Origin: Bdellovibrio bacteriovorus
Lineage (GTDB): Bacteria > Bdellovibrionota > Bdellovibrionia > Bdellovibrionales > Bdellovibrionaceae
NCBI RefSeq assembly: GCF_025558485.1
Contig: NZ_CP102930.1
Location: forward strand, 2,356,001-2,420,000
Direction: 5' to 3'
Length of the DNA: 64,000 bases
The notes beneath the pieces were generated by a model. The model was not told the DNA's origin. It saw only the letters and a program-made list of their open reading frames with translations, and made no database searches. Shown piece by piece: positions 1-8,935 of the stretch (position 1 is the stretch's first letter; every line of letters starts with the position of its first letter). The translations under genes were made by a program, and so were the position numbers.

Positions 1-417
1 TTGCATGTAGATATTGGGGCGCAAAATGCAGTAGCGCAGACCACTCTCCTGCAGCATTTCATCGGCGTCCCCTTGAATGCGCTGGAATAAGTATGGCGAC
101 ACTGGCGAAGCCCCCAAACCCGACACCTTCAGGACAAACTGCACCCCTGAAGCCCGAGCCGCAGCAATCACGTTTTCGGCCTGCTTTAACATGTCTTCAC
201 ACAGCGGTTGGATAAAGGCCAAGACATCCACATTGCGCAGGGCCTGCTCTAAAAGATAACGATTCTCAAAGGGCAGCTGCATTCCCCGCACTCCGGCGGG
301 CAATCGTTCCAAAGACCGACTGACCGCCACAGCATCAATGCCCTGACGAGTCAGGATCTTTAGTAATTCGCTTCCCATGGTTCCGGTGGCCCCCGTGACC
401 ATTATTCGCAGTTCCAT
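1..417 (-). CDS. NmrA-like NAD(P)-binding protein (partial, runs off window)
   Basis: The first 139 codons of an atypical short-chain dehydrogenase are visible, read leftward from ATG at 417. The N-terminus is MELRIMVTGATGTMGSELL, where TGATGTMG is the Rossmann GxxGxxG loop. Later segments (VDVLAFIQPLCEDM, VLKVSGLGASP, LRYCILRPNIYM) match the order seen in NmrA/TMR-type NAD(P)-binding proteins that sense or reduce small substrates. Substrate is not deducible. The C-terminal half lies outside the window. The neighbouring gene at 521 is divergent, with about 100 bp between them for two promoters. Confidence 0.8.
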   Translation of the reverse strand, partial: MELRIMVTGATGTMGSELLKILTRQGIDAVAVSRSLERLPAGVRGMQLPFENRYLLEQALRNVDVLAFIQPLCEDMLKQAENVIAAARASGVQFVLKVSGLGASPVSPYLFQRIQGDADEMLQESGLRYCILRPNIYMQ

Positions 418-520
418 AAGCGCCTCCATCTCTATTATGCCAAGTCCCAGCGCCAAACAGATCTGTTTCTTGGCAAGAGTCCGCTTGACTCCCCAGCCCT
501 TTAAGGCTCTAAATACTTAA

Positions 521-1201
521 GTGAATTTTTTTGCCGAGAACCTGAAGGTCTTTAAAAAAGTTTTCTTGCCCCTGTTCGCCCTGGTCGTCCTGTCGAACAA
601 CATAGATCAATACCTAAATCTGAAGATGGAAAATGCCCTGCGCGACCCTCTGGGTGTGCAAAGTAATGTCATATATTATGGCTTCTTTTCGATCCTCAGC
701 AGCATCTTCTTCCCGGTGCTCTTAATCAGTGTCGCTCTTTTCGCTTTTGCCAATCTGGAAAGCCTGCAAAAAAGCCTTCAGGACTTCTGGGCCCGCTATT
801 TAAACCAAATGTATATTGAAACCTTAAGGTCCTGGGGAAAGACGCTGTTGTGGTCGTTACTTTTGATTCTGCCGGGAGTCTGGAAATATATCGAGTACAC
901 CATGGTGCCTCTTGTGGTGACTTCGTCCAAGGACTACGATGACGGTCGCGTGGACGCGCTGAAGGGGTCTGCTCAAGTGGTGCGTCGTCATTGGTTTAAA
1001 GTCCTGGCGATTTTGATCGTGTTCCATCTGTTGATTCCGGGTGTGCTGACAACATTGTTTGATGCTTATCGCCTGATTTGGAAAACTCCGATGCAAAGCC
1101 TGGCCTTGTCGGCTTTGGACACCTATCTGCTTTTGTTCTCAACTCAGATCCTGTTTAATATTTTTAGAAGTGAGGTAAAGCGACATGACGCTCATGTTTA
1201 A
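521..1201 (+). CDS. Integral membrane protein of unknown function
   Basis: A 226-residue hydrophobic protein beginning at a GTG codon. At least five membrane segments are visible: roughly residues 12-28, 50-75, 105-130, 160-182 and 190-210. The segment around KGSAQVVRRHWFKVLAIL resembles the cytoplasmic loop of YciC/DUF975-type and glycerophosphodiesterase-associated membrane domains, but I cannot assign a family firmly. Its last 17 bases overlap the start of the IMPDH-like gene in another frame, so the two are probably translated from one mRNA. No catalytic motif is visible. Confidence 0.75.
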   Translation: MNFFAENLKVFKKVFLPLFALVVLSNNIDQYLNLKMENALRDPLGVQSNVIYYGFFSILSSIFFPVLLISVALFAFANLESLQKSLQDFWARYLNQMYIETLRSWGKTLLWSLLLILPGVWKYIEYTMVPLVVTSSKDYDDGRVDALKGSAQVVRRHWFKVLAILIVFHLLIPGVLTTLFDAYRLIWKTPMQSLALSALDTYLLLFSTQILFNIFRSEVKRHDAHV

Positions 1202-2234
1202 CTGGAAAGACATCAAAAACAGAGGCAAGGGACTTACTTTCGACGACGTGCTGATCATCCCGGCCCGCTCTGACGTGCGTTCTCGCCGCGATCCCCATCT
1301 GACTTCCAAAATCACCAAAAACTTCTCTATCGAAACCCCTATTGTCAGCGCCAACATGGACATGGTCACCGAATACGACATGGCCTTTGCCATGAACCAG
1401 TTGGGTGGCTTGGGAATTCTTCACCGCTTCCTGTCCATCGAAGAACAAGCCGAGCAAGCCCGCCGTCTGAAAGAAAACGGTGTAAAGATTATTTCTGGCA
1501 GCGTCGGCGTGGGCGAAGAATTCAAAACCCGCTCCAAAGCCCTGGTGGATGCCGGAGTGAACATTATCACTATCGACATCGCGCATGGCCACTCTGTGCA
1601 GATGATGGAAACCATGAAATGGTTGAAAGACCAATACCCACAGGTCGATCTGATTGCAGGGAACATGGCAACACCCGATGCCGCTCGTGATCTGATCGAA
1701 GCCGGTGCTGATGCCATCAAGGTGGGTATCGGTCCGGGCTCCATGTGCACCACTCGTATTATCACTGGCTGTGGCGTTCCACAGTTGACTGCGATTGCTC
1801 TGTGCGCGGAAATCGGTGAATCCTATGGCGTTCCCGTCATTGCCGACGGTGGCATTCGCACTTCCGGTGATATGGTCAAGGCCTTTGCGGCCGGCGCCAG
1901 CACTGTGATGTTGGGTAGCATGCTTTCCGGCACGATTGAAACTCCGGGTGAAATCAAAAATGGCAAAAAGCAATACCGTGGCATGGCATCCCGCTCCGCT
2001 CAGGATTCCTGGCGCGGAGGCGTTCCAGAGGGCATGGCTCCCGAGGGTGAATCCACTCAGGTCAGTGTTAAGGGACACGTTAAAGATGTCATTCTGGAAG
2101 TCACTGGCGGCATCCGCAGCGGCATGAGCTACATCAACGCGACCAGCATTGCTGAAATTAAAGACAAAGCCCTCTTTATGGAAATGTCTTCCAATGGTAT
2201 TTCTGAATCTCGCGCACATGGAGTGAAAAACTAA
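1185..2234 (+). CDS. IMP dehydrogenase/GMP reductase family enzyme without CBS domains
   Basis: A single TIM-barrel protein of 349 residues. It carries the phosphate-binding and catalytic loop [15 protein letters not shown] (catalytic Cys near residue 188), the DGGIRTSGD segment and YRGMAS before the flap. Normal IMPDH is about 490 residues with two CBS domains inserted after the first barrel segment; here [29 protein letters not shown] runs straight on, so the CBS pair is absent. The flap is short and reads [14 protein letters not shown], resembling GMP reductase and lacking the IMPDH Arg-Tyr pair. The [17 protein letters not shown] strand and the C-terminus look more like IMPDH. It acts in guanine nucleotide interconversion; direction of reaction is undecided. 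murI follows 4 bases downstream. Confidence 0.85.
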   Translation: MTLMFNWKDIKNRGKGLTFDDVLIIPARSDVRSRRDPHLTSKITKNFSIETPIVSANMDMVTEYDMAFAMNQLGGLGILHRFLSIEEQAEQARRLKENGVKIISGSVGVGEEFKTRSKALVDAGVNIITIDIAHGHSVQMMETMKWLKDQYPQVDLIAGNMATPDAARDLIEAGADAIKVGIGPGSMCTTRIITGCGVPQLTAIALCAEIGESYGVPVIADGGIRTSGDMVKAFAAGASTVMLGSMLSGTIETPGEIKNGKKQYRGMASRSAQDSWRGGVPEGMAPEGESTQVSVKGHVKDVILEVTGGIRSGMSYINATSIAEIKDKALFMEMSSNGISESRAHGVKN

Positions 2235-2238
2235 GACG

Positions 2239-3045
2239 ATGGCGGATCAGGATTCTCGACCTATAGGTGTCTTTGACTCAGGGATTGGCGGACTGACAGT
2301 TCTGAAGGAACTGGCGTTGCAATTCCCGCAAGAGAGCTTTCTCTATGTCGGAGACACGGCTCGCCTGCCCTATGGTTCCAAATCCCCCCAAACGATTCGC
2401 AAGTACTCTGAACAGATCATTCAGTTTTTAGAAAAACAAAATGTGAAGGCCATCGTGATTGCGTGTAACACGGCCTCCAGTCAGGTCTCTGAAAAAGAGA
2501 TCGATGGCATTCCCATTTACAATGTGATCGAACCCGGTTCGCAACGGGCGCTGGAACTTTCCGGTGGAAAACGCATCGGCGTTCTGGCCACACGTGCCAC
2601 CGTCAACAGCCAGGCCTATACCCATAAAATTCACGCCATCGACCCATCAGCCCAAGTCTTTGATCAGGCCTGCCCGCTGTTTGTTCCGTTGGCGGAAGAA
2701 GGCTGGGATTCTGATCCGGTGACAAACCTGATTGTCTTCCGTTACCTAAGCCCTTTGCTGCAACAACATATCGACACTTTAATTTTGGGCTGCACTCACT
2801 ATCCTATTTTGAAAAACTCCATCGCACGAGTCACAGGAAGTTCAATTGAACTGGTCGATTCCGGAGAAGCCATTGCCCGCTGGCTGTCACGCGATATGCA
2901 AAGTGGACGGTTGGGGAAAAATCAAAGCGGTGAATCCCGCAAAATCAACATCATGACCACGGATTCGTCTGCACACTTCACTGAAATGGCACAAAGAATT
3001 CTGAAACCCGCCAAAGCCGACGCGTTCTCTGTTGTGGATGTTTAA
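2239..3045 (+). CDS. murI: Glutamate racemase
   Basis: This 268-residue enzyme interconverts L- and D-glutamate, supplying D-Glu for peptidoglycan. Family motifs are present in order: IGVFDSGIGGLTVLKEL near the N-terminus (catalytic-site Asp and Ser), VIACNTASSQ with the first catalytic Cys near residue 75, and ILGCTHYPIL with the second catalytic Cys near residue 185 followed by His. Length is normal. It follows the IMPDH-like gene by 4 bases and is presumably co-transcribed. lysA lies convergent only 3 bases beyond, so the two transcription units meet here. Confidence 0.95.
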   Translation: MADQDSRPIGVFDSGIGGLTVLKELALQFPQESFLYVGDTARLPYGSKSPQTIRKYSEQIIQFLEKQNVKAIVIACNTASSQVSEKEIDGIPIYNVIEPGSQRALELSGGKRIGVLATRATVNSQAYTHKIHAIDPSAQVFDQACPLFVPLAEEGWDSDPVTNLIVFRYLSPLLQQHIDTLILGCTHYPILKNSIARVTGSSIELVDSGEAIARWLSRDMQSGRLGKNQSGESRKINIMTTDSSAHFTEMAQRILKPAKADAFSVVDV

Positions 3046-3048
3046 TTT

Positions 3049-4224
3049 CTAAATACAAACTTCCAGCGGAAGTTCCTGAAGATTGTAGATGCTGGCCATC
3101 GAATACCCGTACGCCCCGGAATCCATGATCGCCAGGAAATCACCTTCTTGCACAGTCGTCAAAGATCGCTCTTTGGCAAAAAAGTCCGAGGACTCACAAA
3201 TCGGTCCGACAACATCAACCACCGCCGCCGCAGGGCCCTTCTTCAGCGGCTCAATACGATGACTGGCCTCATACAAGGACGGACGTATCAAATGGTTCAT
3301 TCCCGCATCGACAATCACAAAAGTCTTCGCCGATGTTTCCTTGATGTACTGAACTTGAGTGATCAAAGCCCCGCAATGAGCCACCAGCCAACGCCCGGGT
3401 TCTGACTGCAACTCACAGTTCAAATCGGCCAGGGTCCTCAGTGTGATCTCGGCATACTGACGCAACAGAGACTCCTCCAATTCCAGATCCGCACGATCAT
3501 AGAAAATTCCAAGCCCACCGCCAAAATCGAATTTTTTCAGATCCGGAAACTCTTTCTTAAGTTGCAGAAAAACTTTTTTCAGACGCTGCAGGGCTTCCTC
3601 ATATCCCGAGAACTCCAGCATCTGTGACCCCAGATGTAAGCTCACACCGACCAAAGAAATCGAGTCAGTAAAGCTTTTCAGGCAATCCACCAATGCTGGC
3701 ACCAACGACAGTTCCATTCCGAACTTATTGTCCTTCAAGCCCGTCGCAATATAGGGGTGTGTTTTAATATCCACATCCGGATTCAGACGCAAAGCCACCG
3801 CGGCCTTCTTTCCCATTTCGCGCGCGATCTTTCCGATGCGCTCCAACTCCGGCAGGCTTTCCACATTGATCTGATAAATACCCAGCTTCAAGGCTTCACT
3901 GATTTCAAACTTGGTTTTTCCAACACCACTATAAACAATATCCTGAGGCTGAAAACCACATTCCAAAGCCCGTTTGATTTCCCCTAAAGAAACCACATCC
4001 GCCCCAGCCCCCAGGGATTTGAGTTTTTGCAGAACACCCGGATTTGAATTGGCTTTCATGGCATAGAAAAGGCGAACCCCTTTCAAAGCCGCAGCCATGG
4101 CATTGAATCTTTGCGCGATAAAATCCAGATCATAAACATAGATCGGACGCATATAGTTTGCCACAAGGGGCAAAAGCGGCTTTTTTAACGGGCCAAGACA
4201 CAATTCATTATTGATGTATTCCAC
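3049..4224 (-). CDS. lysA: Diaminopimelate decarboxylase
   Basis: A PLP-dependent fold-type III decarboxylase of 391 residues that converts meso-diaminopimelate to L-lysine. The PLP lysine sits in FYAMKANSNPGVL near residue 56. Other family elements are GADVVSLGEI, GLKDNKFGM, the glycine-rich FDFGGGLGI phosphate loop, SEPGRWLVA and near the end CESSDFFAK followed by MDSGAYGYSM. Translation starts at GTG 4224, with AGG seven bases upstream. With dapD and the M14 peptidase alongside, this is a diaminopimelate locus. The protein is slightly shorter than typical LysA (about 415), but all key motifs are present. Confidence 0.94.
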   Translation of the reverse strand: MEYINNELCLGPLKKPLLPLVANYMRPIYVYDLDFIAQRFNAMAAALKGVRLFYAMKANSNPGVLQKLKSLGAGADVVSLGEIKRALECGFQPQDIVYSGVGKTKFEISEALKLGIYQINVESLPELERIGKIAREMGKKAAVALRLNPDVDIKTHPYIATGLKDNKFGMELSLVPALVDCLKSFTDSISLVGVSLHLGSQMLEFSGYEEALQRLKKVFLQLKKEFPDLKKFDFGGGLGIFYDRADLELEESLLRQYAEITLRTLADLNCELQSEPGRWLVAHCGALITQVQYIKETSAKTFVIVDAGMNHLIRPSLYEASHRIEPLKKGPAAAVVDVVGPICESSDFFAKERSLTTVQEGDFLAIMDSGAYGYSMASIYNLQELPLEVCI

Positions 4225-4268
4225 AAAAACCTCGTGCTAAGATGATGGCCCAAGAAGGATACTTTGTC

Positions 4269-4916
4269 ATGAAAACTTCCATTTTTACTTACACTTCCAA
4301 AGGTCTTCCGGTCCCGGCTTATCACTTTGACAATGGCGGCCCTGAAGTGCTGATTCTGGGCGGTGTCCATGGCGACGAAGTTGAAGGCGTCATCGCAGCA
4401 CAAGAGCTTTTGAAGCACTTTATGCAAGCCTTCCCTTACAAACTGAATCTGACTCTGGTCCCGCAGTTTAATCTTGAAGGCGTCATCTTCAAAACCCGTG
4501 GCAATGGCAATGGTGTGGATCTGAATCGCAACCTGCCCACGAAAGACTGGTCTCCGGAAGTCAAAACGCCGCGCTATCATCCGGGGCCTTTTGCCGGAAG
4601 TGAAAAAGAAAATCACGGCCTGATGACTTATCTGGATCAGAAAAAACCGATCTATGTTCTTTCCCTGCATTCCTGGCATCCGGTCTTGAACGTAAATGGC
4701 GATTGCCGCAAGGTCGCAGAAGTGCTGGCGCAAATGACAGGTTATAAGATTGACGACGATATTGGTTACCCGACTCCGGGCTGTCTGGGAACGTATTCCG
4801 GTCTGGAAAGAAACTGCCCGACGCTGACTTACGAAATCGAACGCGGCCTGTCCGCGGAAAAGATCATCGAGATTCACGTCCCGGCGATCCTGGAATCCCT
4901 AAAAGTATTGGAATAG
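4269..4916 (+). CDS. M14-family zinc carboxypeptidase / succinylglutamate desuccinylase-like
   Basis: A 215-residue cytoplasmic metallopeptidase-like protein. Zinc ligands are recognisable as HGDE in GGVHGDEVEG and His in LSLHSWHPV. The substrate-binding DLNRN motif is in GNGVDLNRNLP, and the catalytic Glu is in LTYEIERGLS. An in-frame ATG exists at 4242, but AAGGAT lies eight bases before 4269, so I chose 4269. The gene sits between lysA and dapD, which suggests an MpaA-like murein peptide amidase releasing diaminopimelate from recycled or prey peptidoglycan peptides. That substrate is inference; a desuccinylase acting in the succinylase DAP pathway is the main alternative. Confidence 0.85.
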   Translation: MKTSIFTYTSKGLPVPAYHFDNGGPEVLILGGVHGDEVEGVIAAQELLKHFMQAFPYKLNLTLVPQFNLEGVIFKTRGNGNGVDLNRNLPTKDWSPEVKTPRYHPGPFAGSEKENHGLMTYLDQKKPIYVLSLHSWHPVLNVNGDCRKVAEVLAQMTGYKIDDDIGYPTPGCLGTYSGLERNCPTLTYEIERGLSAEKIIEIHVPAILESLKVLE

Positions 4917-4940
4917 TTTTTAAATAGAAAGAGAGACCCC

Positions 4941-5762
4941 ATGCAACAAGAAGTCATCCAGATTTTTGCTGATGTTCAAGGCGGAAAAAGCATTGATCAA
5001 CTGAGCACTCAGGAATTGAAAGCTGTTTTTGAAACTATCGAAGGCCTGGATGCCGGTCGCCTGCGCGTCTGCCAAAAACAGGACGGTCAATGGATCACCA
5101 ATGAATGGATCAAAAAAGCCATCCTGCTTTATTTCCGCATTCAAAAAATGGATGCGATGTCTGCGGGGGATCTGGCCTTCTATGATAAAATTCCCACCAA
5201 ACAGTGGAGCGAAGAGGACGGCGTTCGCGTGGTTCCTCCAGCCGTAGCCCGCAAAGGTTGCTTCATCGAAAAAGGCGCGATCCTGATGCCTTCTTACGTG
5301 AACATCGGTGCGTATGTGGGTTCCGGTACGATGGTGGACACTTGGGCCACAGTGGGTTCCTGCGCACAGATCGGCAAAAACGTGCATCTTTCCGGAGGCG
5401 TGGGTATCGGCGGCGTTCTGGAACCTATCCAGGCTTCTCCGGTCATTGTTGAAGACAATGCCTTTATTGGCAGCCGTTGTATCGTGGTTGAAGGTGCTGT
5501 GATTGAAGAAGGCGCTGTCCTGGGCGCGGGCGTGACGATCACTGCCAGCACCAAGATCATTGATGTGACAGGCTCAGCTCCAGTGGAATACAAAGGCCGC
5601 GTTCCTGCAAATTCAGTTGTGATCCCGGGAACTCAGATGAAAGAATTTGCAGCTGGTAACTATGGCGTGCCATGCGCTTTGATCATCGGTAAACGCAAAG
5701 CCAGCACAGATCTTAAAACATCTTTGACAGACGCTCTTCGTGACCATCAGGTCAGCGTTTAG
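4941..5762 (+). CDS. dapD: 2,3,4,5-tetrahydropyridine-2,6-dicarboxylate N-succinyltransferase
   Basis: A 273-residue acyltransferase for the succinylase branch of diaminopimelate and lysine synthesis. The C-terminal two thirds is a left-handed beta helix made of hexapeptide repeats (for example GAILMPSYVNIGAYVG, GVGIGGVLEP, VIEEGAVLGAGVTI). The N-terminus matches DapD, including YDKIPTKQW and GVRVVPPAVAR. GAAAGAGAGA precedes the ATG. It lies 24 bases after the M14 peptidase gene on the same strand, supporting a shared DAP role. Its presence shows that this organism uses the succinylase route. Confidence 0.95.
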   Translation: MQQEVIQIFADVQGGKSIDQLSTQELKAVFETIEGLDAGRLRVCQKQDGQWITNEWIKKAILLYFRIQKMDAMSAGDLAFYDKIPTKQWSEEDGVRVVPPAVARKGCFIEKGAILMPSYVNIGAYVGSGTMVDTWATVGSCAQIGKNVHLSGGVGIGGVLEPIQASPVIVEDNAFIGSRCIVVEGAVIEEGAVLGAGVTITASTKIIDVTGSAPVEYKGRVPANSVVIPGTQMKEFAAGNYGVPCALIIGKRKASTDLKTSLTDALRDHQVSV

Positions 5763-5772
5763 TTTTTAAAAA

Positions 5773-7023
5773 TTATCTCATTCGCAAAGCATCGGACGGC
5801 TGCACTTCGGCAGCCGTTCTTGCTGGAATATAAGATCCCCACCACGCAATCAGCGCACTGACCGCCAGAACCCCAAGCACCAGCCAGAAATCCACCAGCG
5901 CCGGAATGGAAGAATCATAGTAAATATCCGAAGGCAAAAACTTGATCGGATTGTACTGGATATACAAACTGATGCCCGTTCCTAAAATAGTTCCGGTCAC
6001 CACACCGATCGACGCCAGGAAAAACCCGATCTGGGTAAACGTCATCACCGTCTGACGAGCCGAAAAACCAATAGCGCGCAAAATTGCAATATCCCGTTTT
6101 TTCTGTGACAACAGCAGAGCCAGCACGCTCATGATGGAACTGGCTGCGATCATTCCTGCCAGCCCGAGGAAAATTCCAATGGTCAGCTTTTCCAGCTTCA
6201 GGGCATAAAGCAAAGCTGAATTGCGATCCATCCACGTTTCCACACTGACGCCTTCAAACTTCGCCAGATCATCGCGAACAGACAAAACATCTTTTTCGTT
6301 GTGTAACCAGACCTCTATACCGCTCTTGCGCATCCCCTCACCAACCAGGGCATTTAACGCCTCACCCCTTTGATAATAGATGTACTGGCTATCCAGGTCC
6401 GGCAGACTGGTGGTGACAATACGTTTAATGCGCACCCGTTCAAACTTAGGTGTTTCTCCCGGAGGCAACAACAAACCCGACGGAGACACCACTGTCAGGA
6501 AATCCCCTTCAAAAACCCCCAGTGATTGCGCCAGATCCACGCCAACCACAACTTCACCCTGCCCAGGCACATCCTGTGGGTCCCAGAAATAAGCTGGAGA
6601 GCTGCGATCCCCGCTCTTGCGATCTGACTTTTGCAGTTGTTCAATAAAGTGCTCAAGACTTTCGCGAGTCACACCCCGCGCAATTCCACCACGGAACTGC
6701 CCATCCTGACTGCGGATAATGACATCCATGGATTCATAAACATAAGCGCGATTTTCAGGGTTTTCCTTCAGGCGCTGAAAGACCGGATGACTTTCAAGCC
6801 CTTGTGATGTTCCCACACCCGCAACTTGAACATACAAATGCGGTTCCAGCCCCAAGATGCGCTGACGAATGCTACCATTCATACCGTTCATCACAAACAG
6901 CACCACCAAAAAGGCCGTCACACTGATAGAAATTCCCACCATCGAAAGCCACGCAATACGGCGCACCAGCGCCCCGGCTCGTTTGGAAAAAATAAAATGA
7001 CGGAATAGATGCCCAACCAGCAT
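5773..7023 (-). CDS. LolC/LolE-type ABC transporter permease
   Basis: Inner-membrane permease of the FtsX/MacB superfamily, 416 residues from ATG 7023; a TTG start at 7059 would add 12 residues. It has one N-terminal membrane helix (residues about 18-42), a large periplasmic domain and three C-terminal helices (about 275-300, 325-350 and 370-395). LFRHFIFSKR at the start and KKRDIAILRAIGFSARQ after the second helix are typical of lipoprotein-release permeases. The family moves lipoproteins from the inner membrane toward LolA. No LolD-type ATPase is adjacent, so the partner must lie elsewhere. Confidence 0.85.
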   Translation of the reverse strand: MLVGHLFRHFIFSKRAGALVRRIAWLSMVGISISVTAFLVVLFVMNGMNGSIRQRILGLEPHLYVQVAGVGTSQGLESHPVFQRLKENPENRAYVYESMDVIIRSQDGQFRGGIARGVTRESLEHFIEQLQKSDRKSGDRSSPAYFWDPQDVPGQGEVVVGVDLAQSLGVFEGDFLTVVSPSGLLLPPGETPKFERVRIKRIVTTSLPDLDSQYIYYQRGEALNALVGEGMRKSGIEVWLHNEKDVLSVRDDLAKFEGVSVETWMDRNSALLYALKLEKLTIGIFLGLAGMIAASSIMSVLALLLSQKKRDIAILRAIGFSARQTVMTFTQIGFFLASIGVVTGTILGTGISLYIQYNPIKFLPSDIYYDSSIPALVDFWLVLGVLAVSALIAWWGSYIPARTAAEVQPSDALRMR

Positions 7024-7064
7024 CCTAGAATCATAAGGCGGCTGGGAAGCCGCACACAAGCATG

Positions 7065-7868
7065 TTAGTGAGTTTTTTCTGTGGTTTTAAACATGGCGGC
7101 AAGCTTTTCTCCGACATAACTCTGTACAATCCGATCGTATTCACCGCTTTCGCGCATTTTCCCCAGTTCCAGTTCAAAAGCACTGCGCATTTTCTGATCC
7201 CCAAAGGCCACAGATGTGGATTTTGGGTCCGGGAAAATCGAAAAAGTCTCTACATCTCGCAGAACATCAGCATCGGATGCCTGAGTCATGCGAAACCAGC
7301 CAAAAATATAGCGATCCATAATCAGCACATCAATCTTATCTTCCCAGAAGGCCCGGAACTGCTCGTCCTGTTTGGAAAACTCTTTATAGTTCCGCACAGG
7401 CTCCCCGGAAATACGCGGAGAGTACTGGCGATGAAAATCCCGCCCCAGACTGTCCCCGGCATTCACCCAGGCTCCGACTCTCAAGCCGTTCATGTCCTTG
7501 ACAGATTTTAATTGGATTTTTTTCGACTTCAAAACCACCGCGACATTTTCAAATTTCACCAGAGGCTTGCTGTAAAAGCGCGCACCATCGCTTGAAAACG
7601 GCGCTCCGATCACCACATCAAAATTTTTCCCGTGTTTGGCTTCCGCCTCGATACGATAAGGTGACAGGGCTTCGGCTTTAAGCTTGTACCCCAAACGGGT
7701 CAACACTTCGCGAGTCAGATCAATCTCGATCCCGCGCAGCTGTCCTTTTTCCGTGAAAACATAGGGTGGACGCCCCCGAGTAAAGGCCACAGACACCATC
7801 TTGCCGCTTTCAGCCCAGACAGATGAACCACAACACAGCAATGCGACGATCTGAAACAACAGACGCAT
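7065..7868 (-). CDS. Periplasmic solute-binding protein, family 3
   Basis: A secreted protein of 267 residues. The signal peptide is MRLLFQIVALLCCGSSVWA. The mature part has the family 3 opening: RPPYVFTEKGQLRGIEIDLTREVLTRLGY in two adjoining segments, then GLRVGAWVNAGDS and DVLIMDRYIFGWF. Such proteins bind polar amino acids or act as sensors. No permease genes of that class are adjacent, so a signalling or orphan role is possible. ATG 7868 is preferred over the upstream TTG because it places the signal peptide at the N-terminus and has GGGG about ten bases upstream. Confidence 0.82.
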   Translation of the reverse strand: MRLLFQIVALLCCGSSVWAESGKMVSVAFTRGRPPYVFTEKGQLRGIEIDLTREVLTRLGYKLKAEALSPYRIEAEAKHGKNFDVVIGAPFSSDGARFYSKPLVKFENVAVVLKSKKIQLKSVKDMNGLRVGAWVNAGDSLGRDFHRQYSPRISGEPVRNYKEFSKQDEQFRAFWEDKIDVLIMDRYIFGWFRMTQASDADVLRDVETFSIFPDPKSTSVAFGDQKMRSAFELELGKMRESGEYDRIVQSYVGEKLAAMFKTTEKTH

Positions 7869-7984
7869 AGTGATTTTTCCCCTTGCCCTTACGAGCATAA
7901 GTCTTATCGTGCCGTCCAGAGTATTGCTAAAGAGTAATTAAATTATTTTGATGAGTTGTAATGCGTCCCGGAGTGGGACGCTTC

Positions 7985-8935
7985 TTACTTCTGACTGGCA
8001 GGAACTCGTTCCTGTTCTTCTTCTTTAACTTCTTTCACACTGCTTCGCATGAAGAAGCTTTTTTGCATGGCTTTCAGCACCACCACTGTCTCATTCAGAG
8101 CCTGCACCAGACGCACACTGGCCCCGGGAAGTTCACCTTCAACCTCTTTCACCGCAGGTCCCAAAGCGCGGGTCATCACTGCCAGATTCTGAGTCATCAC
8201 AGCAAGATCCTTGGCCATGGCAGGGTTGGCTTCATTCAACTCCGGCAGAATTTTATTAATCTCACGCGTGGTCACGGCAAGATTTCCCACCAGCTTCTGA
8301 ACTCCATCATCATGCGTGGCCTGCTTGGAAAGCTTGATCACTTCCATGGACATGGTGTTCAGATTCTTCACCAGAGGGTCCATACGGTCGATCACCCGCA
8401 CCAAACTTTCGGCCCGGCTTTTGTCGGCAAATGCATCGACCAGAACCTGCACGCTCTCTAAAATTCCACCCAGTTTACTTAAGTACGAATTCAGATGTTT
8501 ACCACTCATCAGCGTCATCAGATCCACCGTCTCCAGGGACTTAATGGCGCTGAGATCAGGGATCACATCATATTCCTCACCACCCACGGTCAGCTCCAGA
8601 ACACGCTCCCCGATAATAAACGGACGAATCAACTGCACAGTGCTGTTTTCGCGCACACGGTTTTGGAATTTCCCCAGAACATAGAAGCTGACCCGAATAC
8701 GGTTGTCGCTTTCCAGCTCCACAGTTTCCACTTCCCCGGCCCGCAAGCCCGCCATCTGCACCAAAGTTCCCTGATGGATACCATCGGCGTTTTCAAAAGT
8801 TGTTGTGTAGCGCACCTTGGGCTCAAACCACCCCTGCTTGATCGCCGCACTGACCCCTGTCAGGATCACCCCACAGATAGCCAGCATCACGAACAAGCCC
8901 GCCACTCTTTCAAACTTGTTGAATTTTACTTTCAT
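7985..8935 (-). CDS. MlaD-like MCE-domain lipid transport protein
   Basis: A 316-residue protein anchored by one N-terminal membrane helix (about residues 12-32). An MCE domain follows: TTFENADGIHQGTLVQMAG, GLRAGEVETVEL and VQLIRPFIIGERVLEL. A long amphipathic helical tail with many Asn, Leu and Met residues (NLAVMTQNLAVMTRAL) occupies the second half. MCE proteins form periplasmic rings that carry phospholipids between membranes. The start overlaps the stop of the ATPase gene by four bases (ATGA), so it is the third gene of a permease-ATPase-MCE operon. Confidence 0.9.
   Translation of the reverse strand: MKVKFNKFERVAGLFVMLAICGVILTGVSAAIKQGWFEPKVRYTTTFENADGIHQGTLVQMAGLRAGEVETVELESDNRIRVSFYVLGKFQNRVRENSTVQLIRPFIIGERVLELTVGGEEYDVIPDLSAIKSLETVDLMTLMSGKHLNSYLSKLGGILESVQVLVDAFADKSRAESLVRVIDRMDPLVKNLNTMSMEVIKLSKQATHDDGVQKLVGNLAVTTREINKILPELNEANPAMAKDLAVMTQNLAVMTRALGPAVKEVEGELPGASVRLVQALNETVVVLKAMQKSFFMRSSVKEVKEEEQERVPASQK

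Noticed and set aside
1164..2219. 351-codon minus-strand frame opposite the IMPDH-like gene
   Set aside because: It is a shadow of the IMPDH-like gene: residue composition is His/Asn-rich and no motif is recognisable.
4185..4877. 230-codon minus-strand frame opposite the M14 peptidase
   Set aside because: It is antisense to a gene with clear catalytic motifs and has no recognisable features.
7963..7981. GCGTCCC/GGGACGC hairpin downstream of the MlaD-like gene
   Set aside because: The stem is perfect, but on the gene's strand the following sequence is ATTACAAC rather than a T-tract, so a terminator cannot be supported.
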